Origin: Pinisolibacter aquiterrae
GTDB lineage: Bacteria > Pseudomonadota > Alphaproteobacteria > Rhizobiales > Ancalomicrobiaceae
DNA length: 64,000 nucleotides
Assembly (NCBI RefSeq): GCF_019160155.1
Contig: NZ_JAFNIH010000061.1
Span: forward strand, 210,063-274,062
Direction: 5' to 3'
Within the stretch, counting starts at the first letter, position 1. Each line of letters opens with the position of its first letter. Below the pieces are notes generated by a model, which saw nothing but the letters and a program-made list of their open reading frames with translations, did no database searches and was not told where the DNA came from. Positions 8,244 to 17,500 of the stretch are shown piece after piece. Position numbers and translations under genes: made by a program.

Positions 8244-9242
8244 TCACCCCTTCGGCGCGCTTCCGGTCGTCTCCGGCGGGGTCTCCGCCTCGCCCGGCGG
8301 CGTGAGGAGATCGACGAAGGGCCGGTAGGCCGGCGCGCCGACCCGCACGAAGCCGCCCGAGGCGGCCGGTTCGATCGCCTCGTAGACGTCCGGGTCGGCA
8401 TCGAGTTCGATCAGCATCTCGCGCAGGCGCCGCTTGGTCGGCTCGTCGAGCGCGCCGCGCACCGTGTGCGGGCCGAGCGGCAGGATCGGCGACGACCACA
8501 CCATGCGCACCCGCGCCGCCTCGACCCGGCCGGCGGCGACGAAATCGGCGAGCGTGCCCCGGCTCCAGCCGGTCTGGGGATCGCCGTCGAGGCTCGACCA
8601 CACCACGGCGGCATCGGCGCGTCCGTCGAGAAGCGCCTGGAGCGCCTCCGCCGGGCCGTCCGTCTCGATCCGCCGCGGACCCCGCGCCCCGGTGAGGCCG
8701 GCGCGCTCGAGCAGCATCGAGGGCAGGCGCCCGGTGCCGACCGCCTCATTCGAGGCGATCGCCAGCCGCCGCCCGGCGAGATCGTCGACGGAGGCGATGC
8801 CGCCGTCGGCCGCGACCAGCAGGATCGCGAACCAACCGGGCGCCCGATCGGCCGCGCGTGGCGCCGCCAAGGGCTCGACGCAGCCGCACAGGCGCGAGGC
8901 GGTGGCATAACCGACCGCCGAGAGCGGCGCATAATCGATGCGCCCGGCGACCAGGGCGCCGATCACCGCGGCCTCGTCCGGAAAGGGCGTCACCGCGACC
9001 GCGCCGTCGAGGACCTCGGCGAGGCGCCGCCGGAACGGATCGACCCGCTCGACCGCCGCCTCCGGACGGGCGGTCGCGACGATGCCGAGACGGAAGGGTT
9101 TGGCCCGCGTCTTTCCGGCCGGTTCGGCCTCGCGGGGGACGCCGCCGATCGGCGACAATTGCGCGACGGCCGCCGGCACGACGGCGACGATACCGACGAG
9201 GCCGGCGAGCAGGATCGAGGCGAGGACGCGGCGCGGGGTCAT
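8244..9242 (-). CDS. PhnD/SsuA-type periplasmic substrate-binding protein
   Basis: A 332-residue exported binding protein of the phosphate/phosphonate (PhnD) family. A signal peptide (about residues 1-26, ending AVA-Q) precedes the family's GIVATARPEAAVERVDPFRRRL segment. Further PhnD-like segments are YAPLSAVGYATA, LAGRRLAIASNEA and AVVWSSLDGDP. The ATG at 9240-9242 starts exactly at the signal peptide. No permease or ATPase gene lies nearby, so it is an orphan; the ligand cannot be told from sequence. It could serve a transporter encoded elsewhere or act as a sensor-associated binding protein. Confidence 0.8.
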   Translation of the reverse strand: MTPRRVLASILLAGLVGIVAVVPAAVAQLSPIGGVPREAEPAGKTRAKPFRLGIVATARPEAAVERVDPFRRRLAEVLDGAVAVTPFPDEAAVIGALVAGRIDYAPLSAVGYATASRLCGCVEPLAAPRAADRAPGWFAILLVAADGGIASVDDLAGRRLAIASNEAVGTGRLPSMLLERAGLTGARGPRRIETDGPAEALQALLDGRADAAVVWSSLDGDPQTGWSRGTLADFVAAGRVEAARVRMVWSSPILPLGPHTVRGALDEPTKRRLREMLIELDADPDVYEAIEPAASGGFVRVGAPAYRPFVDLLTPPGEAETPPETTGSAPKG

Positions 9243-9340
9243 GCGGCGGGAACCTGAGTGTGGTGGGGACGAGGGGCCGAATCGACGCGAGCATGCGGTG
9301 CGTCGCGGCGGGAGGCAACCACCCCTACCGTAACGGCAGG

Positions 9341-10087
9341 TCACTCCACGAAGGTCAACTTGCCGCCGGTCATCTCGACGTTGGAGAGCCGCCGGATGAA
9401 GCTCATGCCGAGCAGGTTGGTGGCGAGCATCTTTTCCGGCATCACCAGCGCCTCGACCTTGCGCACACGGACCCCGCCGATGCGGATCTCGTCGAGGGTG
9501 ACGCGGGCGGCGCGGGTGGTGCCGTTGGCGGTGGAGATCGGGACCGTGAAGTCGGAGGGCATCGGCGGGCGGAGACCGAGGCGGAACACGTCCTCGGCGC
9601 GCAGCGCCACCGAGGTGGCGCCGGTGTCGATGAGGACCGGAACCGTCTTGCCGTTGATCGTGGCCTCGGCCTGATAGTGACCGCGCGCGTCGGCCTGGAG
9701 CGTGACGCGGCGCCCACCCGAGGTGCGGATCGCCTCCATCGGCTCCTCGCCCTCCTGGACCGAATAGCCGTTGGCGCGATAGTCGACCGCGACCGGCCGC
9801 TCGGTGACGAAGGCGACGACGTGCAGCAGCGCCGGCACGTAGGCCGGCGACATCAGAACCGCCAACGAGATCACCAGCGCCAGTCGAAGCACGTTGCGCA
9901 GCATGCGACCCTTCCCTTCGAAGGGGTTCATACTGCGGGGTCTTGTCCTAACAGGGGCTGAACCGACGGCCTCGGATTCGATCGGCGGCGCGACGGCGGC
10001 CGATTTGCGTGCCGGCGCGCGGCGGCGAGGTTTCGGTGCCGGCTCGGCGGGTGTCGTGCGACGTTTGCGCGGCGGACGTTCGCTCAT
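9341..10087 (-). CDS. retropepsin-like (clan AA) membrane-anchored aspartic protease
   Basis: A 248-residue protein with a long basic N-terminal tail (residues 1-62, rich in R, K, P), one membrane segment (about 63-88), and a TIGR02281-type retropepsin domain carrying the catalytic DTGAT at residues 154-158 and the downstream hydrophobic-GMSF-hydrophobic motif (LLGMSFIRRL). Such proteins act as dimers; their substrates in Hyphomicrobiales are mostly unknown. Start 10087 is supported by an ATGA overlap with the end of the ribokinase gene, so it is translationally coupled to it. This coupling to uracil/ribose genes is odd for a protease. Confidence 0.85.
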   Translation of the reverse strand: MSERPPRKRRTTPAEPAPKPRRRAPARKSAAVAPPIESEAVGSAPVRTRPRSMNPFEGKGRMLRNVLRLALVISLAVLMSPAYVPALLHVVAFVTERPVAVDYRANGYSVQEGEEPMEAIRTSGGRRVTLQADARGHYQAEATINGKTVPVLIDTGATSVALRAEDVFRLGLRPPMPSDFTVPISTANGTTRAARVTLDEIRIGGVRVRKVEALVMPEKMLATNLLGMSFIRRLSNVEMTGGKLTFVE

Positions 10088-11013
10088 GCCGCTCCTCCCG
10101 TCGTCCGTCGGATCGCGATCGTCGCGGCGAGGCGCCCGATCGCCGACCGGGACGCGAAACTCGAGCGCGCGCCGGTCTCGCGACAGGCGAGAGAGCCGGC
10201 GGCGAGCCCCTCGGCGAACGCGATCTCGAGCGGAGCACCGCGATCGAGCGCCGCCGCGATCGCGCCGATCAGCGCGTCACCGGCTCCGGTCGTGTCGACC
10301 ACCGCGACCTCGGGCGGCGCGCCGTCGAGGCGATCGCCCTCGGGCGTGGCGGCGACGAGGCCGCGCGGCCCGAGCGTCACCACCACCGTCGCCATGAAGC
10401 GACGGGCCGCGGCGACGGCGAAGGCCATGGCCTCGCCGGGAAGGCCGAGCGCCTCGGCGAGGCTCGCGGCCTCGTGGGCGTTGACGATCAGCACGTCGAC
10501 CGCCGCCAACGTCGCCTCGGCCGGCGGGATCGCCGGCGCGGCGTTGAGCACGACCCGGGCCCCGGCGGTGCGGGCGAGCGCGATCGCCGTCTCGACCGCG
10601 CGGAGCCCGATCGAGGTCTGAGTCAACAGCGTGACGCCGGGGCCGAGGAGCGGGGCGAGCGCCTGGGGCGAGGCGTCGGCGTTGGCCGCCGTCGATCCGG
10701 TCATCAGGTTCTCGCCGGTGGGATCGACGGCGATCGTCTGCAGCCCCGTCGGCCGATCGGAGCGCGCCACGCCGGAGAGATCGACGCCGGCCTCGGCCAG
10801 GCCCGCCAGCGCGGTCGCGGCGAAACCGTCGCCCCCGACCGCTCCGACCAGGGCGACGCGGGCGCCGGCGAGCGCGGCGGCGAGCGCCTGATTGCCGCCC
10901 TTGCCGCCGGGAAAGAGCTGATGGTCGCCCCCCTTCACGCCCTCGCCGGGCGCCGGCAGGCGCGGCACGACGATCACCAGATCGACGTTGAGAGTGCCGA
11001 AGACGACGATCAC
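10084..11013 (-). CDS. rbsK: ribokinase-type PfkB sugar kinase
   Basis: Phosphorylates ribose (or a related sugar/nucleoside) to the 5-phosphate. The 309-residue product has the PfkB N-terminal pattern PGGKGGNQA (residues 35-43) and the C-terminal DTTGAGD (240-246) with D246 as catalytic base, plus the segment TLGPRG. GTG at 11011-11013 is chosen: it has GGGAG seven bases upstream and opens directly with the first beta strand (IVVFGTLNVDL); longer in-frame extensions are proline/arginine-rich and run towards the 3' end of upp. It lies between upp and the protease gene, both on the same strand. In this context it may recover ribose released during uracil breakdown. Confidence 0.9.
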   Translation of the reverse strand: MIVVFGTLNVDLVIVVPRLPAPGEGVKGGDHQLFPGGKGGNQALAAALAGARVALVGAVGGDGFAATALAGLAEAGVDLSGVARSDRPTGLQTIAVDPTGENLMTGSTAANADASPQALAPLLGPGVTLLTQTSIGLRAVETAIALARTAGARVVLNAAPAIPPAEATLAAVDVLIVNAHEAASLAEALGLPGEAMAFAVAAARRFMATVVVTLGPRGLVAATPEGDRLDGAPPEVAVVDTTGAGDALIGAIAAALDRGAPLEIAFAEGLAAGSLACRETGARSSFASRSAIGRLAATIAIRRTTGGAA

Positions 11014-11074
11014 GGCGCGGCTCCCGGCGGGGCGCGACGGGATCCGAGCGGGTCCCGCCTCACGCACTCGCGGT

Positions 11075-11710
11075 TCACTTGGTTCCGTACATCCGATCGC
11101 CGGCGTCGCCGAGACCCGGCACGATGTAACCGTGATCGTTGAGGCGTTCGTCGATCGCGGCGGTGAAGATCGGCACGTCCGGATGGTCGCCACGGAGCTT
11201 GCCGATGCCCTCGGGCGCCGCCAGCAGACAGACGAAGCGCAGATTCTTGGCGCCGGCCTCCTTCAGCCGTTCGATCGCGGCGGTGGCGGAATTGGCGGTG
11301 GCGAGCATCGGGTCGAGCACGATCACCAGACGCTCGCCGATGTCCTCCGGCGCCTTGAAGTAATATTCGACCGCCGTCAGCGTCTTGGGGTCGCGATAGA
11401 GCCCGACATGGGCGACGCGCGCGGAGGGGACCAGTTCCAACATGCCCTCGAGCAGGCCCATGCCGGCCCGCAGAATCGGCGCGAACACCAGTTTCTTGCC
11501 GGCGATGGTCGGCGCCTGCATGGTCGTCAGCGGCGTCTCGATCTCGGTCGTGGTCAGTTCCAGATCGCGCGTCGCCTCGTAGGCGAGCAGGAGCGAGATC
11601 TCCCTGAGGAGCGCCCGGAAGCTCTTGGTCGAGGTCTCGCGCCGCCGCATCAGGGTCAGCTTGTGGGCCACGAGCGGATGGTCGACCACCGTCACTCCTT
11701 CGAACGCCAT
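11075..11710 (-). CDS. upp: uracil phosphoribosyltransferase
   Basis: Makes UMP from uracil and PRPP. The 211-residue product matches the family in length and has the [14 protein letters not shown]-terminal region, the [12 protein letters not shown] loop (78-89), the PRPP-binding [10 protein letters not shown] (133-142) and the C-terminal [11 protein letters not shown] that binds uracil. In the URC route of uracil catabolism this enzyme (URC6) carries out the first step, and the two other diagnostic URC genes are immediately divergent from it, so here it may serve breakdown as well as salvage. Confidence 0.97.
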   Translation of the reverse strand: MAFEGVTVVDHPLVAHKLTLMRRRETSTKSFRALLREISLLLAYEATRDLELTTTEIETPLTTMQAPTIAGKKLVFAPILRAGMGLLEGMLELVPSARVAHVGLYRDPKTLTAVEYYFKAPEDIGERLVIVLDPMLATANSATAAIERLKEAGAKNLRFVCLLAAPEGIGKLRGDHPDVPIFTAAIDERLNDHGYIVPGLGDAGDRMYGTK

Positions 11711-11911
11711 GATCGTCTCCTCGTCCGGGTCACCGTTTCGCCACCGACCTTAGCCCGTCCGACGGCGCCCGCAAGGCCTCCTCGCCGCCGGTCCACCGGG
11801 CCGCGTGCAGTGCCGCGAAAACTTCACGTCACGGTCATTTTCACGTCGTCGAATTTCTGTCAGCATGACTCTTTTCCCGGATGCGATCCCCGAGTGATCG
11901 CGGAGGTTCTC
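11711..11911. promoter_or_regulatory. divergent upp / URC1 control region
   Basis: Between the two start codons, TTCACGTC occurs twice in the same orientation at 11823-11830 and 11840-11847 (17 bp start to start, so not quite two helical turns), in the most A+T-rich part of the interval. A GCGATC-N7-GATCGC dyad (11883-11901) abuts the URC1 Shine-Dalgarno CGGAGG. These are candidate operator elements for joint control of both arms. Confidence 0.4.
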
Positions 11912-13171
11912 ATGAGCGTCCCCAACAAGACCGGACATATTCGCCTCACCTCTCACCCCGGCACCTCCTCGGCGCCGCGCTTTCCGATCACCTGGGGCGC
12001 CGCCGACCCGCGCGAGCGCGGCCCGATCATCGGCACGGTGACGCGGCCGTCGGATCGCAACGCCATCGGCACCCACGGCGGGTCTTACGCGCTCTACCGG
12101 GCGCTGGCGGTGGCCGGCGGCGCGCTCGATCCGCTGCAGCGGCCCGACCTCACCAACACCACCCCGCCGATCGCGATCGGCCCGCATCCGCAATGGGCGG
12201 ACCCGGACCGGATCGTCTCGATCGATCCCTTCGGCCACGAGGTCCAGCGGATCTTCGCGACCGAGATCGCGGAGGGGATCGACATTCGTCCGACCATCGC
12301 CGTCACCAAGGCGCGCCTGACGCTGCCGGAACTGGTGCCGGAGATCGGCAAGGGCCGGATCCGCGTCGACGGCGAGATCGTCCGCGCCCAGGGCGACATC
12401 GCCGTCACCAAGATCGCGATCGATCCGGTGTGGTGGCTGCCCGGCCTCGCCGCCCGTTTCGACACGTCGGAGGAGAACCTGCGCCGCGTCCTGTTCGAAC
12501 AGACCGGCGGTATCTTTCCGGAGTTGGTCACGCGGCCCGACCTCGAGGTGTTCCTGCCGCCGATCGGTGGCCAGACCTGCTACGTCTTCGGCGATCCGGC
12601 CGGGCTCTCGAACCCGGGCGTGCGCCTCACCTGCCGCGTTCACGACGAATGCAACGGCTCCGACGTCTTCGGTTCCGACATCTGCACCTGCCGGCCCTAT
12701 CTGATCCACGGCATCGAGGAATGCGCCCGCGAGGCGCAGAACGGCGGCGTCGGCCTGATCGTCTACAACCGCAAGGAAGGCCGGGCGCTCGGCGAGGTGA
12801 CCAAGTTCCTGGTCTACAACGCCCGCAAGCGGCAGGAGGGCGGCGACCGCGCCGCCACCTATTTCGAGCGCACCGAATGCGTCGCCGGCGTCCAGGATGC
12901 GCGGTTCCAACAGCTGATGCCGGACGTGCTGCATTGGCTCGGGATCACCAAGATCGACCGCTTCGTGTCGATGTCGGACATGAAATACGACGCGATCACC
13001 GGCTCCGGCATCGAGATCGTCGAACGGGTGCCGATCCCCGACGACCTCATCCCGGCCGACGCGCGAGTCGAGATGGAGGCCAAGAAGGCGGCCGGCTACT
13101 ACGCCCCCGACGGGGCGCCGAGCGGCGAGGATCTCGAGCGCACGGTCGGGCGCGGTCTCGACCATTACTGA
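11912..13171 (+). CDS. GTP cyclohydrolase II-like protein of the uracil-catabolism (URC1) type
   Basis: A 419-residue protein with a long N-terminal extension (about 1-220) before a GTP cyclohydrolase II fold. The zinc ligands of that family are intact: C247, C258 and C260 in the pattern C-x10-C-x-C (HDECNGSDVFGSDICTC), and the NRKEGRALGE segment corresponds to the catalytic region of RibA. The size and N-terminal extension fit the URC1 branch, which opens the pyrimidine ring at the nucleotide level, rather than riboflavin-type RibA of about 200 residues. ATG 11912 has CGGAGG five bases upstream. Followed at 66 bp by the DUF1688 gene. Function is inferred from family and neighbours. Confidence 0.88.
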   Translation: MSVPNKTGHIRLTSHPGTSSAPRFPITWGAADPRERGPIIGTVTRPSDRNAIGTHGGSYALYRALAVAGGALDPLQRPDLTNTTPPIAIGPHPQWADPDRIVSIDPFGHEVQRIFATEIAEGIDIRPTIAVTKARLTLPELVPEIGKGRIRVDGEIVRAQGDIAVTKIAIDPVWWLPGLAARFDTSEENLRRVLFEQTGGIFPELVTRPDLEVFLPPIGGQTCYVFGDPAGLSNPGVRLTCRVHDECNGSDVFGSDICTCRPYLIHGIEECAREAQNGGVGLIVYNRKEGRALGEVTKFLVYNARKRQEGGDRAATYFERTECVAGVQDARFQQLMPDVLHWLGITKIDRFVSMSDMKYDAITGSGIEIVERVPIPDDLIPADARVEMEAKKAAGYYAPDGAPSGEDLERTVGRGLDHY

Positions 13172-13237
13172 AATTCACGCCACCCTGGCGAGCGAATCGG
13201 CCGTTCGCCGAAAAGGTCAGCGCGCCGGACGGCGCCC

Positions 13238-14515
13238 ATGGGGAAGACGGGTTTCATGAGTCTCGACAGCGCCTCCGCCACGCCCGAAGACGTCGCCGCG
13301 GCGCGTCGCCTGCTCTCGGCCGAAGCGGTGAGAGAGCGCGCCAACCGGCTGTTCGATCTCGCCCTGATGGAGCGGCTCGATCATTTCCGGGTCGATCTCG
13401 CCCGTCTCGATCCGGTCGCCGACTGGGTCCAGCGCCTGATCCGCTCCGAGCATCCGACCCTCGAGGTGCCGCCGCATTCGCGCTGGCGCAATTTCGAGGT
13501 GGGCGGCATCGATCGCTGGGGCGGGCTCGCCGCCTCGCGCGAATGGGCGGACGCGCTCGAATTCGGCCGCGCCTCGATCGATCTGGCGATGATCTCGGTC
13601 CTGATCGATGCCGGCGCCGGGACGCGCTGGGCCTATGCCGAGGCGGTCACCGGCGAGACCTTCACCCGCACCGAGGGGCTCGCGGTCGCCTCGCTGGCGA
13701 TGTTCGCCTCCGGCATCTTCTCCTCCGAGCCGTTCGATCCGCTGCGGGCCGACGCGCGCGCGCTGGCGGGGCTGACGGCGGAGGAGCTCGCCGACGGGTT
13801 CCAGGTCTCCCAGTCCAATCCGCTGGTCGGGCTCGAGGGGCGCCTCGGCCTCCTCAACCGGCTCGGCCAACAGCTCGCTCATCGTTCCGACGTCTTCGGC
13901 ACCGAGGACGGGGCGCGGCCGGGCGGTCTCCTCGACCATCTGCTGCGCCGCTTCCCCGACGGCCGCGTGCCGGCGCCGGCGATCCTCGCCACGCTGCTCG
14001 ACGCGCTCGGGCCGATCTGGCCGGGGCGCTGGTCGCTCGCCGGCGTGCCACTCGGCGACACCTGGATCCACCAGAAGCTCGTCACCGAGGACGCCACCAA
14101 TCAGCTGATGCCGATCCACAAGCTGTCGCAGTGGCTGACCTATTCGCTGATCGAGCCGCTCTCCTGGGCCGGGCTCGAGATCACCAATCTCGACGGTCTG
14201 ACCGGGCTCGCGGAATATCGCAACGGCGGTCTCCTGATCGACGGCGGCATCCTGGTGCTGCGCGACCCGGACGCGGCCCTTCGATCCCACTCGGTCGACG
14301 AGGAACTGGTGGTGGAGTGGCGAGCGCTCACCATCGCCGTGATCGATCGTCTCGCGGCGATCATCCGTCAGGGCTTGGGGCGCAACGCGCTCAATTTCCC
14401 GCTCGCCTGCGTGCTCGAGGGTGGCACCTGGCTCGCCGGCCGGCGGCTCGCGCGCGAACGCCGGCCGGACGGCTCCCCGCCGCTGACCATCGTCTCCGAC
14501 GGCACGGTGTTCTGA
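13238..14515 (+). CDS. DUF1688 / URC4-urg3 family protein
   Basis: A 425-residue protein matching the fungal/bacterial URC4 (urg3) family, required for growth on uracil as nitrogen source in yeast that use the URC pathway. Family features are the opening LLSAEAVRERANRLFDLAL, HSRWRNFEVGG near residue 85, and the tail ALNFPLACVLEGGTW and FLSDGTVF-like end (SDGTVF). A second possible start is at 13256 (MSLDS...). Together with URC1 and upp it completes the diagnostic URC triad; it probably acts on the ribosylurea-type intermediate, but its chemistry is not settled. Confidence 0.88.
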   Translation: MGKTGFMSLDSASATPEDVAAARRLLSAEAVRERANRLFDLALMERLDHFRVDLARLDPVADWVQRLIRSEHPTLEVPPHSRWRNFEVGGIDRWGGLAASREWADALEFGRASIDLAMISVLIDAGAGTRWAYAEAVTGETFTRTEGLAVASLAMFASGIFSSEPFDPLRADARALAGLTAEELADGFQVSQSNPLVGLEGRLGLLNRLGQQLAHRSDVFGTEDGARPGGLLDHLLRRFPDGRVPAPAILATLLDALGPIWPGRWSLAGVPLGDTWIHQKLVTEDATNQLMPIHKLSQWLTYSLIEPLSWAGLEITNLDGLTGLAEYRNGGLLIDGGILVLRDPDAALRSHSVDEELVVEWRALTIAVIDRLAAIIRQGLGRNALNFPLACVLEGGTWLAGRRLARERRPDGSPPLTIVSDGTVF

Positions 14516-14544
14516 GACGGGCCACGCGCGGCTCCGAGGCGAGA

Positions 14545-14563
14545 GAGGGGACTGCCTCCCCTC
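14545..14563. terminator. weak shared terminator between DUF1688 gene and putA
   Basis: GAGGGG (14545-14550) pairs with CCCCTC (14558-14563) around a seven-base loop, followed on plus by CTCTTCCTC. It sits between two convergent genes. The stem is short and the T-tract interrupted. Confidence 0.35.
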
Positions 14564-14582
14564 CTCTTCCTCACACCCCGGT

Positions 14583-17500
14583 TCACACCTCGCCGAGCGA
14601 GAGCAGCGCGGCATTGCCGCCGGCCGCGGCGGTGTTGGTGGCGATCACCTGTTCGAGCGCGAAGCGCGGCAGATAGCCGGGACCGCCGGCCTTGGGGCCG
14701 GTGCCGGAGAGGCCCGAGCCGCCGAAGGGCTGCACGCCCACCACCGCGCCGATCATGTTGCGATTGACGTAGAGATTGCCGACGGAAAGCCGCTTCTCGA
14801 CCTTGCGGATCGTCGCGTCGATGCGGGAATGGACGCCCAGCGTCAGGCCGTAGCCGGTCGCGGCGATCGCGGCCAGAACCGCGTCGAGATCCTTGGCCTT
14901 CCAGCGCACCACATGGAGGAGCGGGCCGAAATGCTCGCGGTCGAGGGCGGCGGCGTCGGGAAGCTCGATCACGGTCGGGGCGACCCAGGTGCCGCCGGCG
15001 AGAGCCCCCTCCGGCGTCGCGCCCTCCCAGACCACGCGGCCGGCGGCGCGTTCGGTCGCGACATGGGCGGCGAGGCGATCACGCGCCTCGGCGTCGATGA
15101 CCGGGCCGACGTCGGTCGCCGGGTCGATCGGCGCGCCGAGGCGCAATTCCTTGGCCGCGCCGGTGATCATCTCCAGCATGCGCGGCGCGACGTCCTCCTG
15201 CAGGAACAGGAGCCGCAGGGCCGAGCAGCGCTGGCCGGCGGAGCGGAAGGCGGAGGTGACGACGTCGTCGGCGACCTGTTCGGGCAGGGCGGTGGCGTCG
15301 ACGATCATCGCGTTGATGCCGCCGGTCTCGGCGATCAGCGGCACGATCGGGCCGTCCTTGGCGGCCAGCGCCCGGTTGATCAGCCGCGCCACCTCGGTCG
15401 AGCCGGTGAAGGCGACGCCGGCGATGCGTGGATCGGCGGTGAGGCTCGCGCCGACCGCCCCGTCGCCGGGCACGAACTGGAGCGCGCCGGCGGGGATCCC
15501 GGCCTCATGGGCGAGCTTCACCGCGAAGGCCGCCACCAGCGGGGTCTGTTCGGCCGGTTTGGCGAGAACCGTGTTTCCGGCGGCGAGCGCGGCCGTCACC
15601 TGGCCTAAGAAGATCGCCAGCGGGAAGTTCCACGGGCTGATGCAGACGAAGGCGCCGCGACCGCGATGGACCAGCCGGTTCTCCTCGCCGGCCGGGCCGG
15701 GAAGGATGCGATCGGCGCCGAAGAGACGACGGGCTTCGCCGGCGTAGTAGCGGCAGAAATCGGCCGCCTCGCGCACTTCCGCGAGCCCATCGGGCAGCGT
15801 CTTGCCGGCTTCCGCCGCGAGCAGGGCCATCAGCCGATCGCGATTGTCCTCGAGAGCGTCGGCGAGGCGATCGAGGGCACCCGCGCGGGTCGCGACCGGG
15901 GTCGCGTCCCAGGCCGGGAAGGCGGTGACGGCGCGGGTGATCGCCTCGGCCGCCAGGGCGGGATCCGCCTCCGAGACGCGGCCGATCACGGTGCGGCCGT
16001 CGGTGGGGGAGACCACGTCGCGGAAGGCGCGCGGGCGGCCCTTGCCGTCGATCACCGGGGCGGCCTCGTAGGTGGTGCCGGCCTCGGCGGCCAGCGCCGC
16101 GACGAGGCGGTCGCGTTCGGCGGCGACGCCGAATTCGAGGCCGCGCGAGTTGAGCCGATCGCCGAAGAGATCGCGCGGGCGGGGGATGCGGGCATGGCGC
16201 GGCCTGGTGCCGCCGGCCAGTTCCTCCTCCGGCGTGACCAGCAGATCCGCCACCGCCACGTCGGCGTCGCCGACCTTGGCGACGAAGGAGGAATTGGCGC
16301 CGTTCTCGAGCAGGCGGCGGACCAGATAGGCGAGGAGATCGCGATGGCCGCCGACCGGGGCGTAGATCCGGCAGGGCCACCCGTCCTTCTCGACCACGGT
16401 GCGATGGAGCGCGTCGCCCATGCCGTGCAGCTTCTGGAACTCGAAGCCGGGATCGCCCGCCCCTTTCGGCCCGGCGATCTCGCGGATTTCGGCGATGGTC
16501 ACGGCGTTGTGGCCGGCGAATTGGGGATAGAGGCGCGGCCGCGCGGCGAGGAGACGGCGAGCGCAGGCGAGATAGGAGAGATCGGTCGCGGCCTTGCGGG
16601 TGAAGAGCGGGAAATCGTCGAGGCCGCGCTCCTGGGCGCGCTTGATCTCGGTATCCCAATAGGCGCCCTTGACGAGGCGGACCATCAGGCGCCGGTCGAG
16701 GTTCGCCGCGAGATCGGCGACCCAATCGACCACCGCGACGGCGCGCTTCTGATAGGCCTGGATCGCCAGACCGAAGCCGTCCCAGCCCTTCAGCGACGGG
16801 TCGGCCAGCGTCGCGGCGAAGACGTCGAGCGACAGTTCGAGCCGATCGGCTTCCTCGGCATCGACGGTGAAGGCGAGGTCGTGGGCCTTGGCGGCGCGGG
16901 CGAGGTCGAGGAGGCGCGGCACCAGCTCGCGCATCACGGCGGCGGCGTTCACCGCCTCGTAGCGCGGGTGGAGCGCGGAGAGCTTGACCGAGATGCCGGG
17001 ACGCGCCGGGAGCGGCTTTCCGCCGGCCGAGGCGCCGATCTTCTCGATCGCGGTGGCGTAGGAAGCGAAATAGGCCTCGGCATCGGCCCGGGTGCGGGCG
17101 CCCTCGCCGAGCATGTCGTAGGAATGGCGCCAGCCCTTGGCCTCGAGCGATCCGGCGCGGGCGAGCGCGCTCTCGATCGTCTCGCCGAGCACGAACTGAT
17201 GGCCCATCACCCGCATCGCCTGACGGGCGGCGGTGCGGATGGTCGGGCGGCCGAGGCGTTTGACCATGCCGGAAAGGATGTTGGTCGGCGTCTCGCCGGG
17301 GCGGAACACCCGCGCCGTCAGCCCCATCGCCCAGGCCGAGGCGGAGACCAGCCAGGCGTCGGAGACGCGCTCGTGGTTCTCGAATTCGGCCTCCGCCAGC
17401 TTGTCCTCGATCAGGCGGTCGGCGGTGGCGGCGTCGGGCACCCGGAGCAGCGCCTCGGCGAGTACCATCAGCGCCAGCCCCTCGCGGGTGGTCAGCGCAT

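Noticed and set aside
11881-14676. Open frame of 931 codons overlapping the URC1 and DUF1688 genes
   Set aside because: Arginine/proline-rich throughout; both real proteins lie in other frames with clear family motifs.
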